Below are positions 6,615-16,504 of a stretch of DNA of 64,000 nt, one piece after another (the stretch's first letter is position 1; the number at the start of each line of letters is the position of its first letter). Made by a program: the position numbers and the translations under genes. The stretch comes from Arundinibacter roseus. GTDB lineage: Bacteria > Bacteroidota > Bacteroidia > Cytophagales > Spirosomataceae. The notes beneath the pieces were generated by a model, which searched no databases, was not told the DNA's origin, and was given only the letters and a program-made list of their open reading frames with translations. The stretch lies in the NCBI RefSeq assembly GCF_004348825.1, contig NZ_SMJU01000004.1:140759-204758 (forward strand), in the 5' to 3' direction.

Positions 6615-9335
6615 CTAGTTCAAGCCTAACGCCCAGCCGAGATATACCACCCGGCCCATTGCGGCGGAGCCGTAAGCAGATAGTGCATTAGCGTTGGTGA
6701 GGTTGGTTCCCCCAAGACGGACAGTACTGTTTAGACCTGTCAGTTTATAGCCAAGCTGAGCATCAACGGTTCCATAAGCCGGAATTTCGCCTTCGTCGAA
6801 AGGCATAAAAAAGGTAAAGCCCGTTTGGTAGCGATAGTTGGCACTATACGTCAGTTTTTGATGCGTGCCGCTCAATCCCAGATTTACTTTGTGAGTAGGC
6901 GTATTGAAGCCCAAAATCAAGCCTGAAACGTCGTCTTCATTGATGTGTGCGTAGGTATAGTTGCTGTACAGATGCAGGGCACGGTTGGTGTAATAATCAA
7001 CGGCAAGAACAACACCCTGAGTTTGAACCTGTTGTTCAGCATTTGCCCACACCTGAATCAGTCGTCCGCGCGTACGGTCATTGGCAGGTTTGGCAAAATC
7101 GCCGGTGGCAGTTGGAAAAGGCATACCTTCTACGGCCAAACCGTCTTCCCGGCCATAAAACCGCAGTGTGCCGATAAAGTCCTGATAGCGGGCTCGGTAG
7201 TAGCTTGCGTCGAGGTAAAGTCCTTTCAGGAGTTGTCCTTTGTATCCAATTTCCCAGGTATTAGCCTGTTCGGGCGATAGGTTTTTTATAGTTTGAGGTT
7301 TCAAAAAATCAGGATTTGGTTGACCGTTCGGTAAAGTAGAAACCGCGTTTAATCCCTGAAACCCCCGATCAATATTTCCCTGCACCAGCAGCGAGCCAAA
7401 GTCCAGATAGATGTATTGATCCAACTGAGCGGGCTGACGATACGCCTGCGCATAGCTGAGCCGAAGTACGTGTTCCCGATTTTTACCCAATGCGTATACG
7501 CCTGACAATCGGGGAGAAAATCGGGTGCCAAAATTCTGAAAATGATCTAAACGTCCGGCAAAGGCCACACGAAGACGATTTTGTAGCAGATCCTGCCGAA
7601 TTTGGCCATACACACCGCCTTCCTGATTTACAATCTGATCGCGAAGTAGTACCTCATTTGTACCGGGTTTTATCGGCGATTTATCTCCATCGGCCAGCAA
7701 TGTTCCAGCCGATTGAAGCTGATGTCTACGAAAAGAACCCCCCGCTACTACGTGCGTTGTGGATGTTAGCTGCCATTCTTTTTGCGTACTCAAATCCCAG
7801 AAACGCGCCGTGTTGGCAAAGGCTGCGCCACGTACCGTGCGCGCACCGTTAATTTCGATACTTCCGACGCCATTTACTATCTGTTGACGCAGCGTTTCAA
7901 ACGCTTTGCTATTGACCGGCAGTAGCGACTGTGCAGACAATTGTGAAGCGAGTTGCTGAGCCTCAGCAATGCCCAAACCTCCCGGAATCTGTTGCGGCAG
8001 ACTAAACAGCGAAGGGGCATCTCCCGTTGGATTTGGGGCATAAATTCCATTTAAAGTTGTATTGGCAGGCAAGCCGTTGGTACGTGCAGCAGTAAAGACC
8101 TGATTCCATAGTGCAAAGTAATTTTGGCTGTATGTAGGGTACCTTCCACCGGCAGCAGTGGTGCCCGGGGCCATCACGCTACCCATGATTCCATTGCCGA
8201 GGGAACTTAAATCATACGCTTTTCCACCGTAATCATACACCGTGTAAGCCCTTACAAACCAGCCTTTTCCAGAAAGTTCGGCCCGGTGTAGGTCATACTG
8301 CATGGCCCGTTGAGCATATCGACTGCTGCTTTGGAAAATCCCGTTGCTAAACGTGTAGCGGTATTCATAGACCAGCTTTATACGATCATTAATTCGGTAA
8401 TGGAGAGAAGGATTGATTCGGATATTTCCAGCTTTGTAGCTGTTACCGAGCACCGTAAACAAATCGCCGGGGGCTTTGGCCCACAGCATGTCTGCTTCTG
8501 AGTAGCCGGGTGTATAAATCCGAAAAGGCTGCCCATTGTTGAGGGCGGTCAGGGCCGGAGTATTTACCGTAAGTCCGCCATCGCCATACCGATTTACGGC
8601 ATTCCAGCCAAGTGGTGAACCCGTAGCATTGTTGGCAGGATCGGCCCCGGCCAGACCTCCTGAGGTTACACGATTGATTGCCTCTTCACCCTGAGCTACG
8701 AATTCGTCAGCAGAGAAATAATTTGCATTCAGCTTGAAGGCTAATTTTTTACCAAAAACCTGTGCATAGCGGAATTGAAGATCAATCAGATTACGATTTC
8801 CTCCACGTACTGAGGCCGTCACACCTGGTGTTTCAAATGGGTCTTTGGAATGCATCAACATCACACCATTCAGGGCATTGGACCCATACAGCGCAGAGTT
8901 TGCGCCATGGACGATGTCAACGCTCGCCAGATCGAGGTCCGAAATACCGACCCAATTGCCATAGTAGAGGGAAGCAGTAGGAGAGGTAACATCTACAAAA
9001 TCTGCTAGTTGAACTACGCGCTCAGCTTTATTGCTATTAAATCCTCGGGTGCTGAAACTTGTAATTAACCAACTCGACTGACTCACGTCAATTCCCTTGA
9101 ACCGCGAAAGACTAGAAATCAGATCCGTGCCCGGAAATTTTTGTAACTCAATTGAAGGGATATGTTCCACCGTGACGGGACTTTCCATCACGCGCTCAGC
9201 AGTTCGCGAAGCGGCTATTGTCAGCTGATTAAGCGTACCACCGTCCCGTTGTGCGGTGCTATCAGTTTGAGCCCAAACGGAACCACAGGCCATACTGGCC
9301 AAAAATACAAATCCTGCTTTGTAACGAAAATCCAT
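6615..9335 (-). CDS. TonB-dependent outer membrane receptor
   Basis: A 906-residue protein with a signal peptide ending near residue 22 (VWAQ). A plug domain (about 40-170) contains the segment VDIVHGANSALYGSNALNGV, typical of TonB receptors. A long beta-barrel region follows, with alternating aromatic/Gly-rich strands to the C-terminus. It lacks the N-terminal carboxypeptidase-like domain and has no SusD partner next to it, so it is not an obvious SusC-type glycan importer; a siderophore, cobalamin or other small ligand is more likely but not shown. The last residues (GWALGLN) do not end in the usual aromatic residue. A TATCTTTG promoter element lies just upstream. Confidence 0.92.
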   Translation of the reverse strand: MDFRYKAGFVFLASMACGSVWAQTDSTAQRDGGTLNQLTIAASRTAERVMESPVTVEHIPSIELQKFPGTDLISSLSRFKGIDVSQSSWLITSFSTRGFNSNKAERVVQLADFVDVTSPTASLYYGNWVGISDLDLASVDIVHGANSALYGSNALNGVMLMHSKDPFETPGVTASVRGGNRNLIDLQFRYAQVFGKKLAFKLNANYFSADEFVAQGEEAINRVTSGGLAGADPANNATGSPLGWNAVNRYGDGGLTVNTPALTALNNGQPFRIYTPGYSEADMLWAKAPGDLFTVLGNSYKAGNIRINPSLHYRINDRIKLVYEYRYTFSNGIFQSSSRYAQRAMQYDLHRAELSGKGWFVRAYTVYDYGGKAYDLSSLGNGIMGSVMAPGTTAAGGRYPTYSQNYFALWNQVFTAARTNGLPANTTLNGIYAPNPTGDAPSLFSLPQQIPGGLGIAEAQQLASQLSAQSLLPVNSKAFETLRQQIVNGVGSIEINGARTVRGAAFANTARFWDLSTQKEWQLTSTTHVVAGGSFRRHQLQSAGTLLADGDKSPIKPGTNEVLLRDQIVNQEGGVYGQIRQDLLQNRLRVAFAGRLDHFQNFGTRFSPRLSGVYALGKNREHVLRLSYAQAYRQPAQLDQYIYLDFGSLLVQGNIDRGFQGLNAVSTLPNGQPNPDFLKPQTIKNLSPEQANTWEIGYKGQLLKGLYLDASYYRARYQDFIGTLRFYGREDGLAVEGMPFPTATGDFAKPANDRTRGRLIQVWANAEQQVQTQGVVLAVDYYTNRALHLYSNYTYAHINEDDVSGLILGFNTPTHKVNLGLSGTHQKLTYSANYRYQTGFTFFMPFDEGEIPAYGTVDAQLGYKLTGLNSTVRLGGTNLTNANALSAYGSAAMGRVVYLGWALGLN

Positions 9336-9359
9336 GAAATGTCAATTTGTTTCGGACGG

Positions 9360-9367
9360 CAAAGATA
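9360..9367 (-). promoter_or_regulatory. Possible Bacteroidota -7 box for the TonB-dependent receptor
   Basis: On the minus strand these bases read TATCTTTG, an exact match to the TAnnTTTG element, 24 bases before the receptor ATG. No good TTTG -33 element lies at the expected distance, so this is a moderate candidate. Confidence 0.35.
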
Positions 9368-9460
9368 GGTATTGGACAAATACCATAAGATGATTGCCCA
9401 TAAATCTCAAACAAAAAAGACCTGAGAGGAGATTGGTAAGTTTGTTTAATGTATTGTAAT

Positions 9461-9991
9461 TCAACGGGTCATATTCAATAAGGCAAGGTAAGGGTCACCT
9501 TCCAAATGTAGCAGTTTGGCAAAGGCGGGTTCGGTTTTCCAGCCTTTACTTTTTAATTCTTTTACTTGTAATTTGAAAGGTTCTCCATATTTTTTCAAAA
9601 GGTGGTCTTCAATTAACAAATGTTTATACGCTTCCTGCTGATCGGTTGGTCGATTTTGACCAAAAATTTCTACCGGAATTTCATCCAGGTAAAAACGTGC
9701 AAGGATGGTTGGACGTTTATTGATTGTATAAGATTTTACAGAAAATCCAGCAGCAGTTTGCCAATTCTCATAAATTAATTGTTGAAAAACGGAAGATTCC
9801 TGAAAGCAGCAAATGATATCCAAATCACTTGTATCTGTATCAATATCCAACGGGATTGTACCCGTGAGAACCGGCGAAAAGGGGCGTAAAATTTCAAAAA
9901 TGTAATTATTGGTAAGCAACTCAAATACTCGCTGCTGTTTTTGGGTGCCGTGGGCAAGGTACGAAAGATCAAAAAAAGGACGCTGTTCCAT
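9461..9991 (-). CDS. DUF4269 nucleotidyltransferase-like protein
   Basis: A 176-residue protein with the motif GTIPLDIDTDTSDLDIICCF (about residues 43-62). This resembles the Gx(S)-x-DxD signature of nucleotidyltransferase-fold proteins and matches my memory of the DUF4269 family, common in Bacteroidota. The DLDI aspartates would be the metal-binding pair. A second acidic strand, IPVEIFGQ, follows in the middle of the protein. The substrate is unknown; proposed roles for the wider superfamily include adding nucleotides to small molecules, RNA or protein. It stands between the TonB receptor and sucC in the same direction, with no evidence of functional linkage. Confidence 0.7.
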   Translation of the reverse strand: MEQRPFFDLSYLAHGTQKQQRVFELLTNNYIFEILRPFSPVLTGTIPLDIDTDTSDLDIICCFQESSVFQQLIYENWQTAAGFSVKSYTINKRPTILARFYLDEIPVEIFGQNRPTDQQEAYKHLLIEDHLLKKYGEPFKLQVKELKSKGWKTEPAFAKLLHLEGDPYLALLNMTR

Positions 9992-10036
9992 GTGTTTTCC
10001 GAAGCCCAGGGTTCGTTAATCTAATTTTTACAAAAA

Positions 10037-10066
10037 CGGGGTGACTTCTGTGCAGAAGTCACCCCG
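10037..10066 (-). terminator. Rho-independent terminator after sucC
   Basis: A 13-bp perfect GC-rich stem (10037-10049 with 10054-10066) with a GTGC loop. On the minus strand it is followed by TTTTTGTAAAAATT. It lies 27 bases after the sucC stop. Confidence 0.9.
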
Positions 10067-10093
10067 AAGGTAATGATGTATGCAAATTACTTC

Positions 10094-11317
10094 TTACACG
10101 CCTAATTCTGCCAAAACCTCAGTTACACGAGTTGCCGCTTCTTTGAATTCAATAGCTGAATAAACTTTCAGACCGGATTCATTGATGATACGGGCACCTT
10201 CTTCGGCGTTAGTTCCCTGCAAGCGAACGATGATCGGTACCGGAATTTCGCCAATAGCTTTGTAGGCTTCAACCACACCAGCCGCTACGCGATCACAACG
10301 TACGATACCGCCAAAAATATTGATCAAAATTGCCTTTACGTTCGGGTCTTTCAGGATAATTCTAAATCCTGCCTCTACCGTTTTGGCATTTGCCCCACCC
10401 CCAACATCCAGGAAGTTGGCCGGTTCGCCACCCGACAACTTGATAATATCCATGGTAGCCATGGCAAGTCCGGCACCGTTGACCATACAGCCAACGTTTC
10501 CGTCAAGTTTTACGTAATTCAGATTGTTGGCTCCTGCCTCAACTTCCAGCGGATCTTCCTCACTGATATCGCGCATTTCGGCTAGTTCCGAATGCCGGAA
10601 CAGGGCGTTGTCGTCAATATCTACCTTGGCATCAACCGCCAGGATTTTGTTATCGGAGGTTTTTAGAACCGGGTTAATTTCAAACATCGACGCATCGCTC
10701 TCGGAGTAGGCGCGGTACAAAGATCCGATGAATTTAACCATTTCTTTGAACGCTTCACCTTCCAATCCCAAAGCGAACGCTACTTTACGAGCCTGAAATC
10801 CCTGCAAACCAATCGATGGATCAATCCATTCTTTGATGATTTTTTCAGGAGTATGCTCAGCAACTTCTTCAATATCCATACCGCCTTCGGTACTTGCCAT
10901 GATGACGTTGCAGTTACGGCCGCGATCCAGCAAAATGGATAAATAGTATTCTTTGGGCTCACCAGGACCGGGGTAGTACACATCTTCCGCAATCAGGACT
11001 TTATTTACCTGCTTGCCTTCGGGGCCGGTTTGGTGAGTAACGAGAACTTTACCCAGCAAATTCTTGGAAATTGTCCGTACGTCTTCCACCGATTTTGCCA
11101 AAGCTACTCCGCGTTGGTCACTGCCAACGACTTTTCCCTTTCCACGACCACCGGCGTGAATTTGAGATTTTACCACGTACCACTTGGTACCGGTCTGTTC
11201 GCTGAGGTTACGTGCTACTTCAACAGCTTTATCGGGAGTGTCAGCAACGACTCCTTCCTGAATCCGTACCCCGTATTTTTTCAGAATGCTTTTACCTTGG
11301 TATTCGTGAATATTCAT
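10094..11317 (-). CDS. sucC: Succinyl-CoA ligase (ADP/GDP-forming) beta subunit
   Basis: A 407-residue protein starting [17 protein letters not shown], the usual SucC N-terminus. It has the ATP-grasp fold and a basic-glycine loop [11 protein letters not shown]. The C-terminal ligase part contains [11 protein letters not shown] and [14 protein letters not shown], both characteristic of SucC. The enzyme converts succinyl-CoA to succinate with nucleotide triphosphate synthesis in the citric acid cycle. The alpha subunit gene sucD is not adjacent and must lie elsewhere, which is common in Bacteroidota. Citrate synthase for the same cycle is encoded at 51,275. Confidence 0.97.
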   Translation of the reverse strand: MNIHEYQGKSILKKYGVRIQEGVVADTPDKAVEVARNLSEQTGTKWYVVKSQIHAGGRGKGKVVGSDQRGVALAKSVEDVRTISKNLLGKVLVTHQTGPEGKQVNKVLIAEDVYYPGPGEPKEYYLSILLDRGRNCNVIMASTEGGMDIEEVAEHTPEKIIKEWIDPSIGLQGFQARKVAFALGLEGEAFKEMVKFIGSLYRAYSESDASMFEINPVLKTSDNKILAVDAKVDIDDNALFRHSELAEMRDISEEDPLEVEAGANNLNYVKLDGNVGCMVNGAGLAMATMDIIKLSGGEPANFLDVGGGANAKTVEAGFRIILKDPNVKAILINIFGGIVRCDRVAAGVVEAYKAIGEIPVPIIVRLQGTNAEEGARIINESGLKVYSAIEFKEAATRVTEVLAELGV

Positions 11318-11458
11318 GAGTATTGTAGTAAATTGGTATTTTCACGGCAAATTAACGAATAATTCAAAACGACGGATAGTTTTCAGCGGCTTTTATGCAG
11401 AATGAGTTGCGGGACTTTCCTAGGTTTGATTTTTAGGCTCATCATTTTAATTGACAGC

Positions 11459-12121
11459 ATGACATTACTTACAGCGCACGGTATTACGCGCAGCTATGGT
11501 TCCTTACAGGTATTGAAAGGAATTGATCTTCAAATTCAGCAAGGCGAAATTGTGGCTATCGTGGGAGCTTCAGGAGCGGGAAAGAGTACTTTGCTACACA
11601 TTATTGGTACGCTCGACCGACCAGATAGCGGCTCGGTCATCATTCAGGGAACGGATGTTTCGGCTTTGCAGGAAAAAAGTCTTGCGCAGTTTCGCAACGA
11701 GCGCATCGGATTTGTGTTTCAATTTCACAATTTGCTTGCCGAATTTTCTGCCCTCGAAAATGTATGTATGCCGGGCTATATTGCCTCAAAAAAATCAGAA
11801 AAAGAAATTAAAGAACGGGGTGCTTTTTTACTTGATTTACTGGGGCTTTCGAGTCGTATGGATCATTTGCCTTCGCAACTTTCCGGTGGGGAGCAACAGC
11901 GGGTAGCCGTAGCAAGGGCTTTACTTAATAATCCCGCCATAATTTTGGCCGATGAGCCAAGCGGCAATTTGGACTCCCGAAATGCCGAAGATTTACATCG
12001 ATTGTTTTTTAAACTGCGTGACGAATTAAATCAAACCTTTGTCATTGTGACCCATAACGAACAATTATCTGAAATGGCCGATCGCAGGATTATGATGCGG
12101 GACGGATTAATGGAGATTTGA
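11459..12121 (+). CDS. ABC transporter ATP-binding protein, LolD/MacB-type
   Basis: About 220 residues from the chosen ATG at 11,459 ([14 protein letters not shown]). An in-frame ATG at 11,402 would add 19 hydrophobic residues atypical of the family. Walker A is GASGAGKST, the signature is [16 protein letters not shown], Walker B is [12 protein letters not shown] and the switch His is in VTHNEQ. The length and the EPSGNLDS form match the LolD/MacB/FtsE group, which powers lipoprotein release or peptide/macrolide export with a separate FtsX-like permease. No permease gene is adjacent. It is divergent from sucC. Confidence 0.88.
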   Translation: MTLLTAHGITRSYGSLQVLKGIDLQIQQGEIVAIVGASGAGKSTLLHIIGTLDRPDSGSVIIQGTDVSALQEKSLAQFRNERIGFVFQFHNLLAEFSALENVCMPGYIASKKSEKEIKERGAFLLDLLGLSSRMDHLPSQLSGGEQQRVAVARALLNNPAIILADEPSGNLDSRNAEDLHRLFFKLRDELNQTFVIVTHNEQLSEMADRRIMMRDGLMEI

Positions 12122-12292
12122 ACTGCCAAAAGGGTGAGATAAAAAGAATGGAACTTAATTAGGTTAAAACGGTTATATAATCAACTTCTTTCCAGGACAT
12201 TCTTTGTGCGTTTTTTGTCAACATAAAAATATTCTTAATTGGCATTTGGCTTTTTTTGAATAGAGTACAGATATTTTATTTATACTTGTGTG

Positions 12293-12320
12293 ACTTAGGA
12301 ATGTTCAAAGCGTCCTAAGT
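12293..12320 (+). terminator. Weak hairpin downstream of the ABC ATPase gene
   Basis: An 8-bp perfect stem ACTTAGGA/TCCTAAGT (12293-12300 with 12313-12320), followed nine bases later on the plus strand by a short T run (GTTTTTC). It lies 170 bases beyond the ATPase stop, so it may belong to a separate short transcript. Confidence 0.35.
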
Positions 12321-12349
12321 TAGAAGTTTTTCATAACGTTGAGTAAATT

Positions 12350-12384
12350 AAATAGCCGCTCCGAATTTTTTCGGGCGGCTATTT
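12350..12384. terminator. Terminator hairpin between convergent genes
   Basis: Arms AAATAGCCGC and GCGGCTATTT (12350-12359 with 12375-12384), continued inward by CCGA/TCGG. It lies between the ABC ATPase (plus) and the small secreted protein (minus, stop at 12410). T-richness outside the stem is modest in both directions. Confidence 0.55.
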
Positions 12385-12409
12385 CGTGTTATCAATACTA
12401 TTTTTAGTC

Positions 12410-12862
12410 CTATTCAAGAAAGAATTTGGCTTTCACCACAGCTTCGGGCCGAGTCTCTATGTTCAATACCTTTAAGACCTGTTCGGCCTGAATTGGTTTT
12501 GTACTGCACATCCGCATATTTCCTTTTTCATCAAAGACCCATACGTTAATTCTATCGGGTTGGTACCGAAATTTCTGTTGCAGAAATAGTTTGTTAGCTT
12601 TGGAAAGCTTGTTGGGCAGTTGCACAAGCACAATTTTTTCTTTGCGCAAAACCTGTGTGTAAGGATGTAGCACATTCAATTGCTCCTTGCTCAAAAGTGG
12701 CTGATCGTCAGGAGTATATACTACAATCAGTTTTTCGTCCCATACCTGTTTTTCTTTCAAAAATTCTGGAAGGGTAGCTACTTGTCCAAAGCTATACGTG
12801 CTCATAAAAATGGTCAGCAGGGACAGCAGGGTTGGGATCAAAAATATAGGTTGCTTTTTCAT
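12410..12862 (-). CDS. Small secreted DUF4174-like protein
   Basis: A 150-residue protein with a clear signal peptide (about residues 1-26, cleavage near SFGQ). The mature part has alternating strands and helices: KLIVVYTPDD, then KIVLVQLP, then NVWVFDEKGN. The arrangement suggests a thioredoxin-like fold of the DUF4174 type without a CxxC motif. The single mature Cys (MRMCSTK) is not in an active-site context. Members are periplasmic proteins of unknown role. The gene stands alone between an ABC ATPase and groEL. The family assignment is tentative; secretion is the firmest conclusion. Confidence 0.6.
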   Translation of the reverse strand: MKKQPIFLIPTLLSLLTIFMSTYSFGQVATLPEFLKEKQVWDEKLIVVYTPDDQPLLSKEQLNVLHPYTQVLRKEKIVLVQLPNKLSKANKLFLQQKFRYQPDRINVWVFDEKGNMRMCSTKPIQAEQVLKVLNIETRPEAVVKAKFFLE

Positions 12863-12988
12863 AGCTACATTACTTTAATGTTATCTCAATATTAACTAAT
12901 TGTTAATTTTAAGAAATACACAAAAGAAATGCAAGCTTTCCCAATTATTTTTTGTAATAGGGTTTTCAAATATCCAATAGCTACAAAA

Positions 12989-13016
12989 AAAGCACAGGCC
13001 GAAAGACCTGTGCTTT
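12989..13016 (-). terminator. Rho-independent terminator after groEL
   Basis: Stem AAAGCACAGG/CCTGTGCTTT (12989-12998 with 13007-13016) with a GAAA-containing loop, followed by TTTTTTG on the minus strand. It lies 25 bases after the groEL stop. Confidence 0.9.
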
Positions 13017-13040
13017 ACTTCTATTTCCGAAAGGTGCTGA

Positions 13041-14672
13041 TTACATCATGCCGCCCATGCCACCACCGTGTGGCATTCCGCCGCCACCCTTGTCTTCTTC
13101 GGGTTCGTCGGCAATTACACACTCAGTAGTCAATAGCATGCCTGCAACTGATGCAGCATTCTCTAAGGCTAAACGAGTTACTTTTTTAGGATCAATAATA
13201 CCTGCTTCCAAAAGGTCTTCGTAGGTATTGTCTTTGGCGTTGTAGCCATACGCACCCGTTCCTTCTTTAACTTTCTGAATCACTACTGACGCTTCACGGC
13301 CGGAGTTGGACACGATGGTACGTAGAGGTGCTTCAATAGCGAAGCGGATAATGTTGATACCAGTGTTTTCGTCGTCGTTGTTTCCAACAAGTCCGTCCAA
13401 TGCTTCTGAAGCACGGATCAGCGCTACACCACCACCGGCAACTACGCCTTCTTCAACAGCTGCACGAGTAGCATGCAGGGCATCGTCCACGCGGTCTTTC
13501 TTTTCTTTCATTTCGGTTTCAGTAACGGCACCGATGTAAAGAATTGCTACACCACCTGACAACTTAGCCAAACGCTCCTGAAGCTTCTCACGATCGTAGT
13601 CAGACGTTGTATTTTCGATTTGCGCTTTGATTTGGTTGATACGGCCCTGAATATCTTCTTTCACGCCGTCACCGTTCACAAGTGTTGTGTTGTCTTTGTC
13701 GATAATTGCTTTTTCGCAGGTACCCAAATAATCCAAAGTAGCGTTCTCCAATTTGAAACCACGCTCTTCACTGATTACCTGTCCGCCAGTCAGGATTGCG
13801 ATGTCTTCCAGCATAGCTTTCCGACGATCTCCAAAACCTGGCGCTTTTACGGCAGCAACTTTCAAGGCACCACGGATTTTGTTAACAACCAATGTTGCAA
13901 GTGCTTCACCATCAACGTCTTCTGCAAGAATGATCAATGGACGGCCGGTTTGAGCTACTGCTTCAAGTACGGGAAGAAGTTCTTTCATGGAAGAAACCTT
14001 CTTTTCTGAGATCAGAATATAAGGACGATCCATTTCAACTTCCATTTTCTCGGTGTTTGTCACGAAGTAAGGCGACAAGTAGCCACGATCGAACTGCATA
14101 CCTTCTACGGTCTTCACTTCGGTTTCGGTTCCACGAGCTTCTTCTACGGTGATTACACCTTCTTTGCCTACTTTTTCCATGGCCTCGGCAATCATATTAC
14201 CGATTTCCTCGTCATGATTGGCAGAAATAGTAGCCACCTGAGCGATTTCCTTAGAAGTAGAAATTACTTTTTTCTGAGTTTCGAGGTTTTTAACAATCGC
14301 TGAAACAGCCTTGTCAATACCGCGCTTCAAATCCATTGGGTTAGCGCCAGCCGCTACGTTCTTGATACCGATACCATAAATGGCCTGGGCAAGTACAGTA
14401 GCAGTGGTAGTACCATCACCTGCCGAATCAGCAGTTTTAGACGCTACTTCTTTTACCAGCTGAGCACCCATATTTTCCATGGGATCTTTCAGATCTATTT
14501 CTTTGGCAACGGTCACACCATCTTTTGTAATGGTAGGTGAGCCGAATTTTTTATCAATAATAACATTGCGGCCACGGGGTCCGAGGGTTACCTTAACGGC
14601 GTCGGCCAGGGTATCTACTCCGCGTTTGATTTTATCACGAGCTTCTGAGTCGAAAAAAATTCTCTTAGACAT
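13041..14672 (-). CDS. groEL: Chaperonin GroEL (60 kDa)
   Basis: A 543-residue protein of standard length with classic GroEL motifs: VTLGPRGRN near residue 30, the ATP-binding DGTTTAT around 86-92, and a C-terminal Gly/Met-rich tail ending GGMGGMM. It forms the double-ring chaperonin that folds cytosolic proteins with GroES. The gene lies 66 bases downstream of groES in the same direction and ends in a strong terminator, so groES-groEL is a two-gene operon. No CIRCE inverted repeat was found upstream of groES. The enzyme seems complete. Confidence 0.98.
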   Translation of the reverse strand: MSKRIFFDSEARDKIKRGVDTLADAVKVTLGPRGRNVIIDKKFGSPTITKDGVTVAKEIDLKDPMENMGAQLVKEVASKTADSAGDGTTTATVLAQAIYGIGIKNVAAGANPMDLKRGIDKAVSAIVKNLETQKKVISTSKEIAQVATISANHDEEIGNMIAEAMEKVGKEGVITVEEARGTETEVKTVEGMQFDRGYLSPYFVTNTEKMEVEMDRPYILISEKKVSSMKELLPVLEAVAQTGRPLIILAEDVDGEALATLVVNKIRGALKVAAVKAPGFGDRRKAMLEDIAILTGGQVISEERGFKLENATLDYLGTCEKAIIDKDNTTLVNGDGVKEDIQGRINQIKAQIENTTSDYDREKLQERLAKLSGGVAILYIGAVTETEMKEKKDRVDDALHATRAAVEEGVVAGGGVALIRASEALDGLVGNNDDENTGINIIRFAIEAPLRTIVSNSGREASVVIQKVKEGTGAYGYNAKDNTYEDLLEAGIIDPKKVTRLALENAASVAGMLLTTECVIADEPEEDKGGGGMPHGGGMGGMM

Positions 14673-14738
14673 AGTGCTGATTAATTAATTGTTTTACTTG
14701 ATTTTACAGATAGTAACATAAAAAATGCGTTACCAGAC

Positions 14739-15038
14739 TTATGCTTCGATGATAGCAAAAATGTCTGATTCACGCATGATGAGGCAATCTTTGCCATCAA
14801 CGGCCAACTCAGTGCCAGAATACTTTCCGTAAAGGACGGTATCACCCACTTTCACGGTCATTGGCTCATCCTTCTTACCGGGGCCTGCGGCAATTACAGT
14901 TCCGCGTTGTGGCTTTTCTTTTGCGGTATCAGGAATAATAATACCAAAGGCTGTTTTTTCTTCGGCGGGAGCTGGCTCTACCAGAACCCGGTCTGCTAAG
15001 GGTTGTACGCTCACTTTTTCTTCGGTTAAAGTTGACAT
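14739..15038 (-). CDS. groES: Co-chaperonin GroES (10 kDa)
   Basis: A 99-residue protein from the ATG at 15,038 ([20 protein letters not shown]); an upstream in-frame ATG at 15,113 would add 25 residues not found in GroES. The core has [10 protein letters not shown], the mobile-loop region [19 protein letters not shown] and the roof/C-terminal segment [14 protein letters not shown], all typical. It caps GroEL and encloses the folding chamber. It is the first gene of the groESL operon. The upstream region up to 15,264 holds the promoters of this operon and of the divergent hypothetical gene. Confidence 0.97.
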   Translation of the reverse strand: MSTLTEEKVSVQPLADRVLVEPAPAEEKTAFGIIIPDTAKEKPQRGTVIAAGPGKKDEPMTVKVGDTVLYGKYSGTELAVDGKDCLIMRESDIFAIIEA

Positions 15039-15207
15039 AAGAATTAACGGTTTAAAATTGTTACAAACTTTCATTTGATATAATAGGTACAGGCATATTC
15101 TGTGCCAGCGCAAAACTCTGTCATTTTTTCAGTTTTAGGCTGACATTCTGGATAGACTGCTATTGAAAGAATATTGTTGCTTCTGAATCATATTTGAGAA
15201 AATATAG

Positions 15208-15238
15208 TTTGGTGTTTAATGATTTATGTGTATATTTT
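15208..15238 (+). promoter_or_regulatory. Bacteroidota-type promoter for the 235-residue hypothetical gene
   Basis: TTTG at 15208-15211, a 19-base spacer and TATATTTT at 15231-15238. This matches the TTTG-N19-TAnnTTTG consensus at all but the last position. The predicted start of transcription lies about 20 bases before the ATG at 15,265. Confidence 0.6.
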
Positions 15239-15264
15239 ACCCGTAAATCAATCATTCCTTATCT

Positions 15265-15972
15265 ATGACAAAGCTTTCAAGCCAGTGGCTTACTGACGGA
15301 ATTCTGGATTTTGAGTACAAAAAATATGTCTTACTGGCATATTTACAGCATGTGAAAAGCGATTTTAGCAACCAAATGCTTTTTCCGCATCTTCCCCAAC
15401 TGCATGAACATTACCAAAGTAGTTTGTCCATCAGGCAAAATCAACGCTCGCTTCGGAAGAGTTTTCCTAAAAGCCTGACCGATGTGGACTGGAAAAGATT
15501 ACAATTAATTTATAAAGAAGAATACGAGGACAGTCCTCACCTGGAAGAGATTAACGGCATTCTGGAATTTGCAATTCCACGCTTTTCGGAAACATTGCAG
15601 GAAGGGAAATCACGGCTGGAAGAAGTACAATCAGCTTTGACAATTGCCCCGGTAGGGATTATTCCCCTGCGTTCAGACGAAGGGTATCTGTTCATTCATC
15701 GGACAAAAAGTCGGGAGCTAAGTATTTTTCGCTATCAGATGACCCTTTTTGATGCACAAAAAGAACGAATGGTTCAAACATACCCGGTTGACTCGCTGCG
15801 TAAAAGTGTGCATTCAACCTACGAAAGTATGAAGGTAGAGTTGACCCGCCGGTTCACCTATATGCCAAATCCTGCTACTTATTTGGTGGAGTCGCCCGCC
15901 GAATTGCCAATGGATGAAACTTTACTACCGGTAGCAAAGAAATTAATGATCCGGTATATACATGCGGGATAA
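15265..15972 (+). CDS. Conserved hypothetical protein, 235 residues
   Basis: A 235-residue soluble protein with no signal peptide or membrane segment. The first half is helical and charged (a coiled-coil-like PRFSETLQEGKSRLEEVQSAL around residues 108-128). The second half looks like an alpha/beta unit (IAPVGIIPLRSDEGYLFIH, then LSIFRYQMTLFD) ending in RRFTYMPNPATYLVESP. I do not recognise the family. It is divergent from groES, has its own good promoter and is followed by a bidirectional terminator shared with secG. Position next to groESL and secG may be conserved in related genomes, but that cannot be checked here. Confidence 0.75.
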   Translation: MTKLSSQWLTDGILDFEYKKYVLLAYLQHVKSDFSNQMLFPHLPQLHEHYQSSLSIRQNQRSLRKSFPKSLTDVDWKRLQLIYKEEYEDSPHLEEINGILEFAIPRFSETLQEGKSRLEEVQSALTIAPVGIIPLRSDEGYLFIHRTKSRELSIFRYQMTLFDAQKERMVQTYPVDSLRKSVHSTYESMKVELTRRFTYMPNPATYLVESPAELPMDETLLPVAKKLMIRYIHAG

Positions 15973-15992
15973 AGCAGTTTTAAGCTAAAATC

Positions 15993-16029
15993 AAAAAATC
16001 CAGCCTATATAGAACAGGCTGGATTTTTT
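15993..16029. terminator. Bidirectional terminator between the hypothetical gene and secG
   Basis: A 14-bp stem AAAAAATCCAGCCT/AGGCTGGATTTTTT (15993-16006 with 16016-16029) gives a T-run in both directions, serving the convergent genes at 15,972 and 16,077. Confidence 0.92.
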
Positions 16030-16076
16030 GATTAAATTAAGAAAAAGTACTTTTCTTAATTTATGATAATATTCTG

Positions 16077-16442
16077 TTAATTGGCTGAATCCCCGGCAGC
16101 AGGTGCAGGCGCCGGTGTAGTTGATGGAGCGGGAGCGATGCTGCCACCTGGTAAGGTTGTATTTTGGGCCTTTTCAACATTTACGCTGTTGATTGTAGAC
16201 TGATCGGTTTGTCCGCCGCCAACAATTATGTAAGAAGCCAAAGAGATAACAATAATTGCACCGGCCATTCCCCAGGTAATTTGTTCGAGAAGGTCAGTTG
16301 TTTTTTTTACGCCAAACATTTGACCGGTACCTGCACCACTAAATTCGCTGGAAAGCCCGCCTCCCTTAGAATTTTGAACAAGTACTACCAATGTTAACAA
16401 TACAGCGATAATCGCCACGAGAATAATGAGAGCCAGGTACAT
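16077..16442 (-). CDS. secG: Preprotein translocase subunit SecG
   Basis: A 121-residue protein with two membrane segments (about residues 3-24 and 56-78). Between them lies the conserved SecG loop: VLVQNSKGGGLSSEF, then a Gly/Ala stretch, then FGVKKTTDLLEQITW. SecG assists SecYE in protein export through the inner membrane. A Pro/Ala-rich C-terminal tail of about 40 residues is longer than in Proteobacteria but usual in Bacteroidota. It is the last gene of a minus-strand series (miaB-side regulator, lptE, TPR-like protein, secG), spaced 62 bases from its upstream neighbour. Confidence 0.94.
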   Translation of the reverse strand: MYLALIILVAIIAVLLTLVVLVQNSKGGGLSSEFSGAGTGQMFGVKKTTDLLEQITWGMAGAIIVISLASYIIVGGGQTDQSTINSVNVEKAQNTTLPGGSIAPAPSTTPAPAPAAGDSAN

Positions 16443-16504
16443 AAAATGAGTTTAAAGGTATTTTAATTTTAATTGTTAATATTTTACACAGCGACGCCTT
16501 CTGA

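Noticed and set aside
14973-15264. CIRCE element controlling groESL
   Set aside because: The TTAGCACTC-N9-GAGTGCTAA repeat was looked for upstream of groES and not seen.
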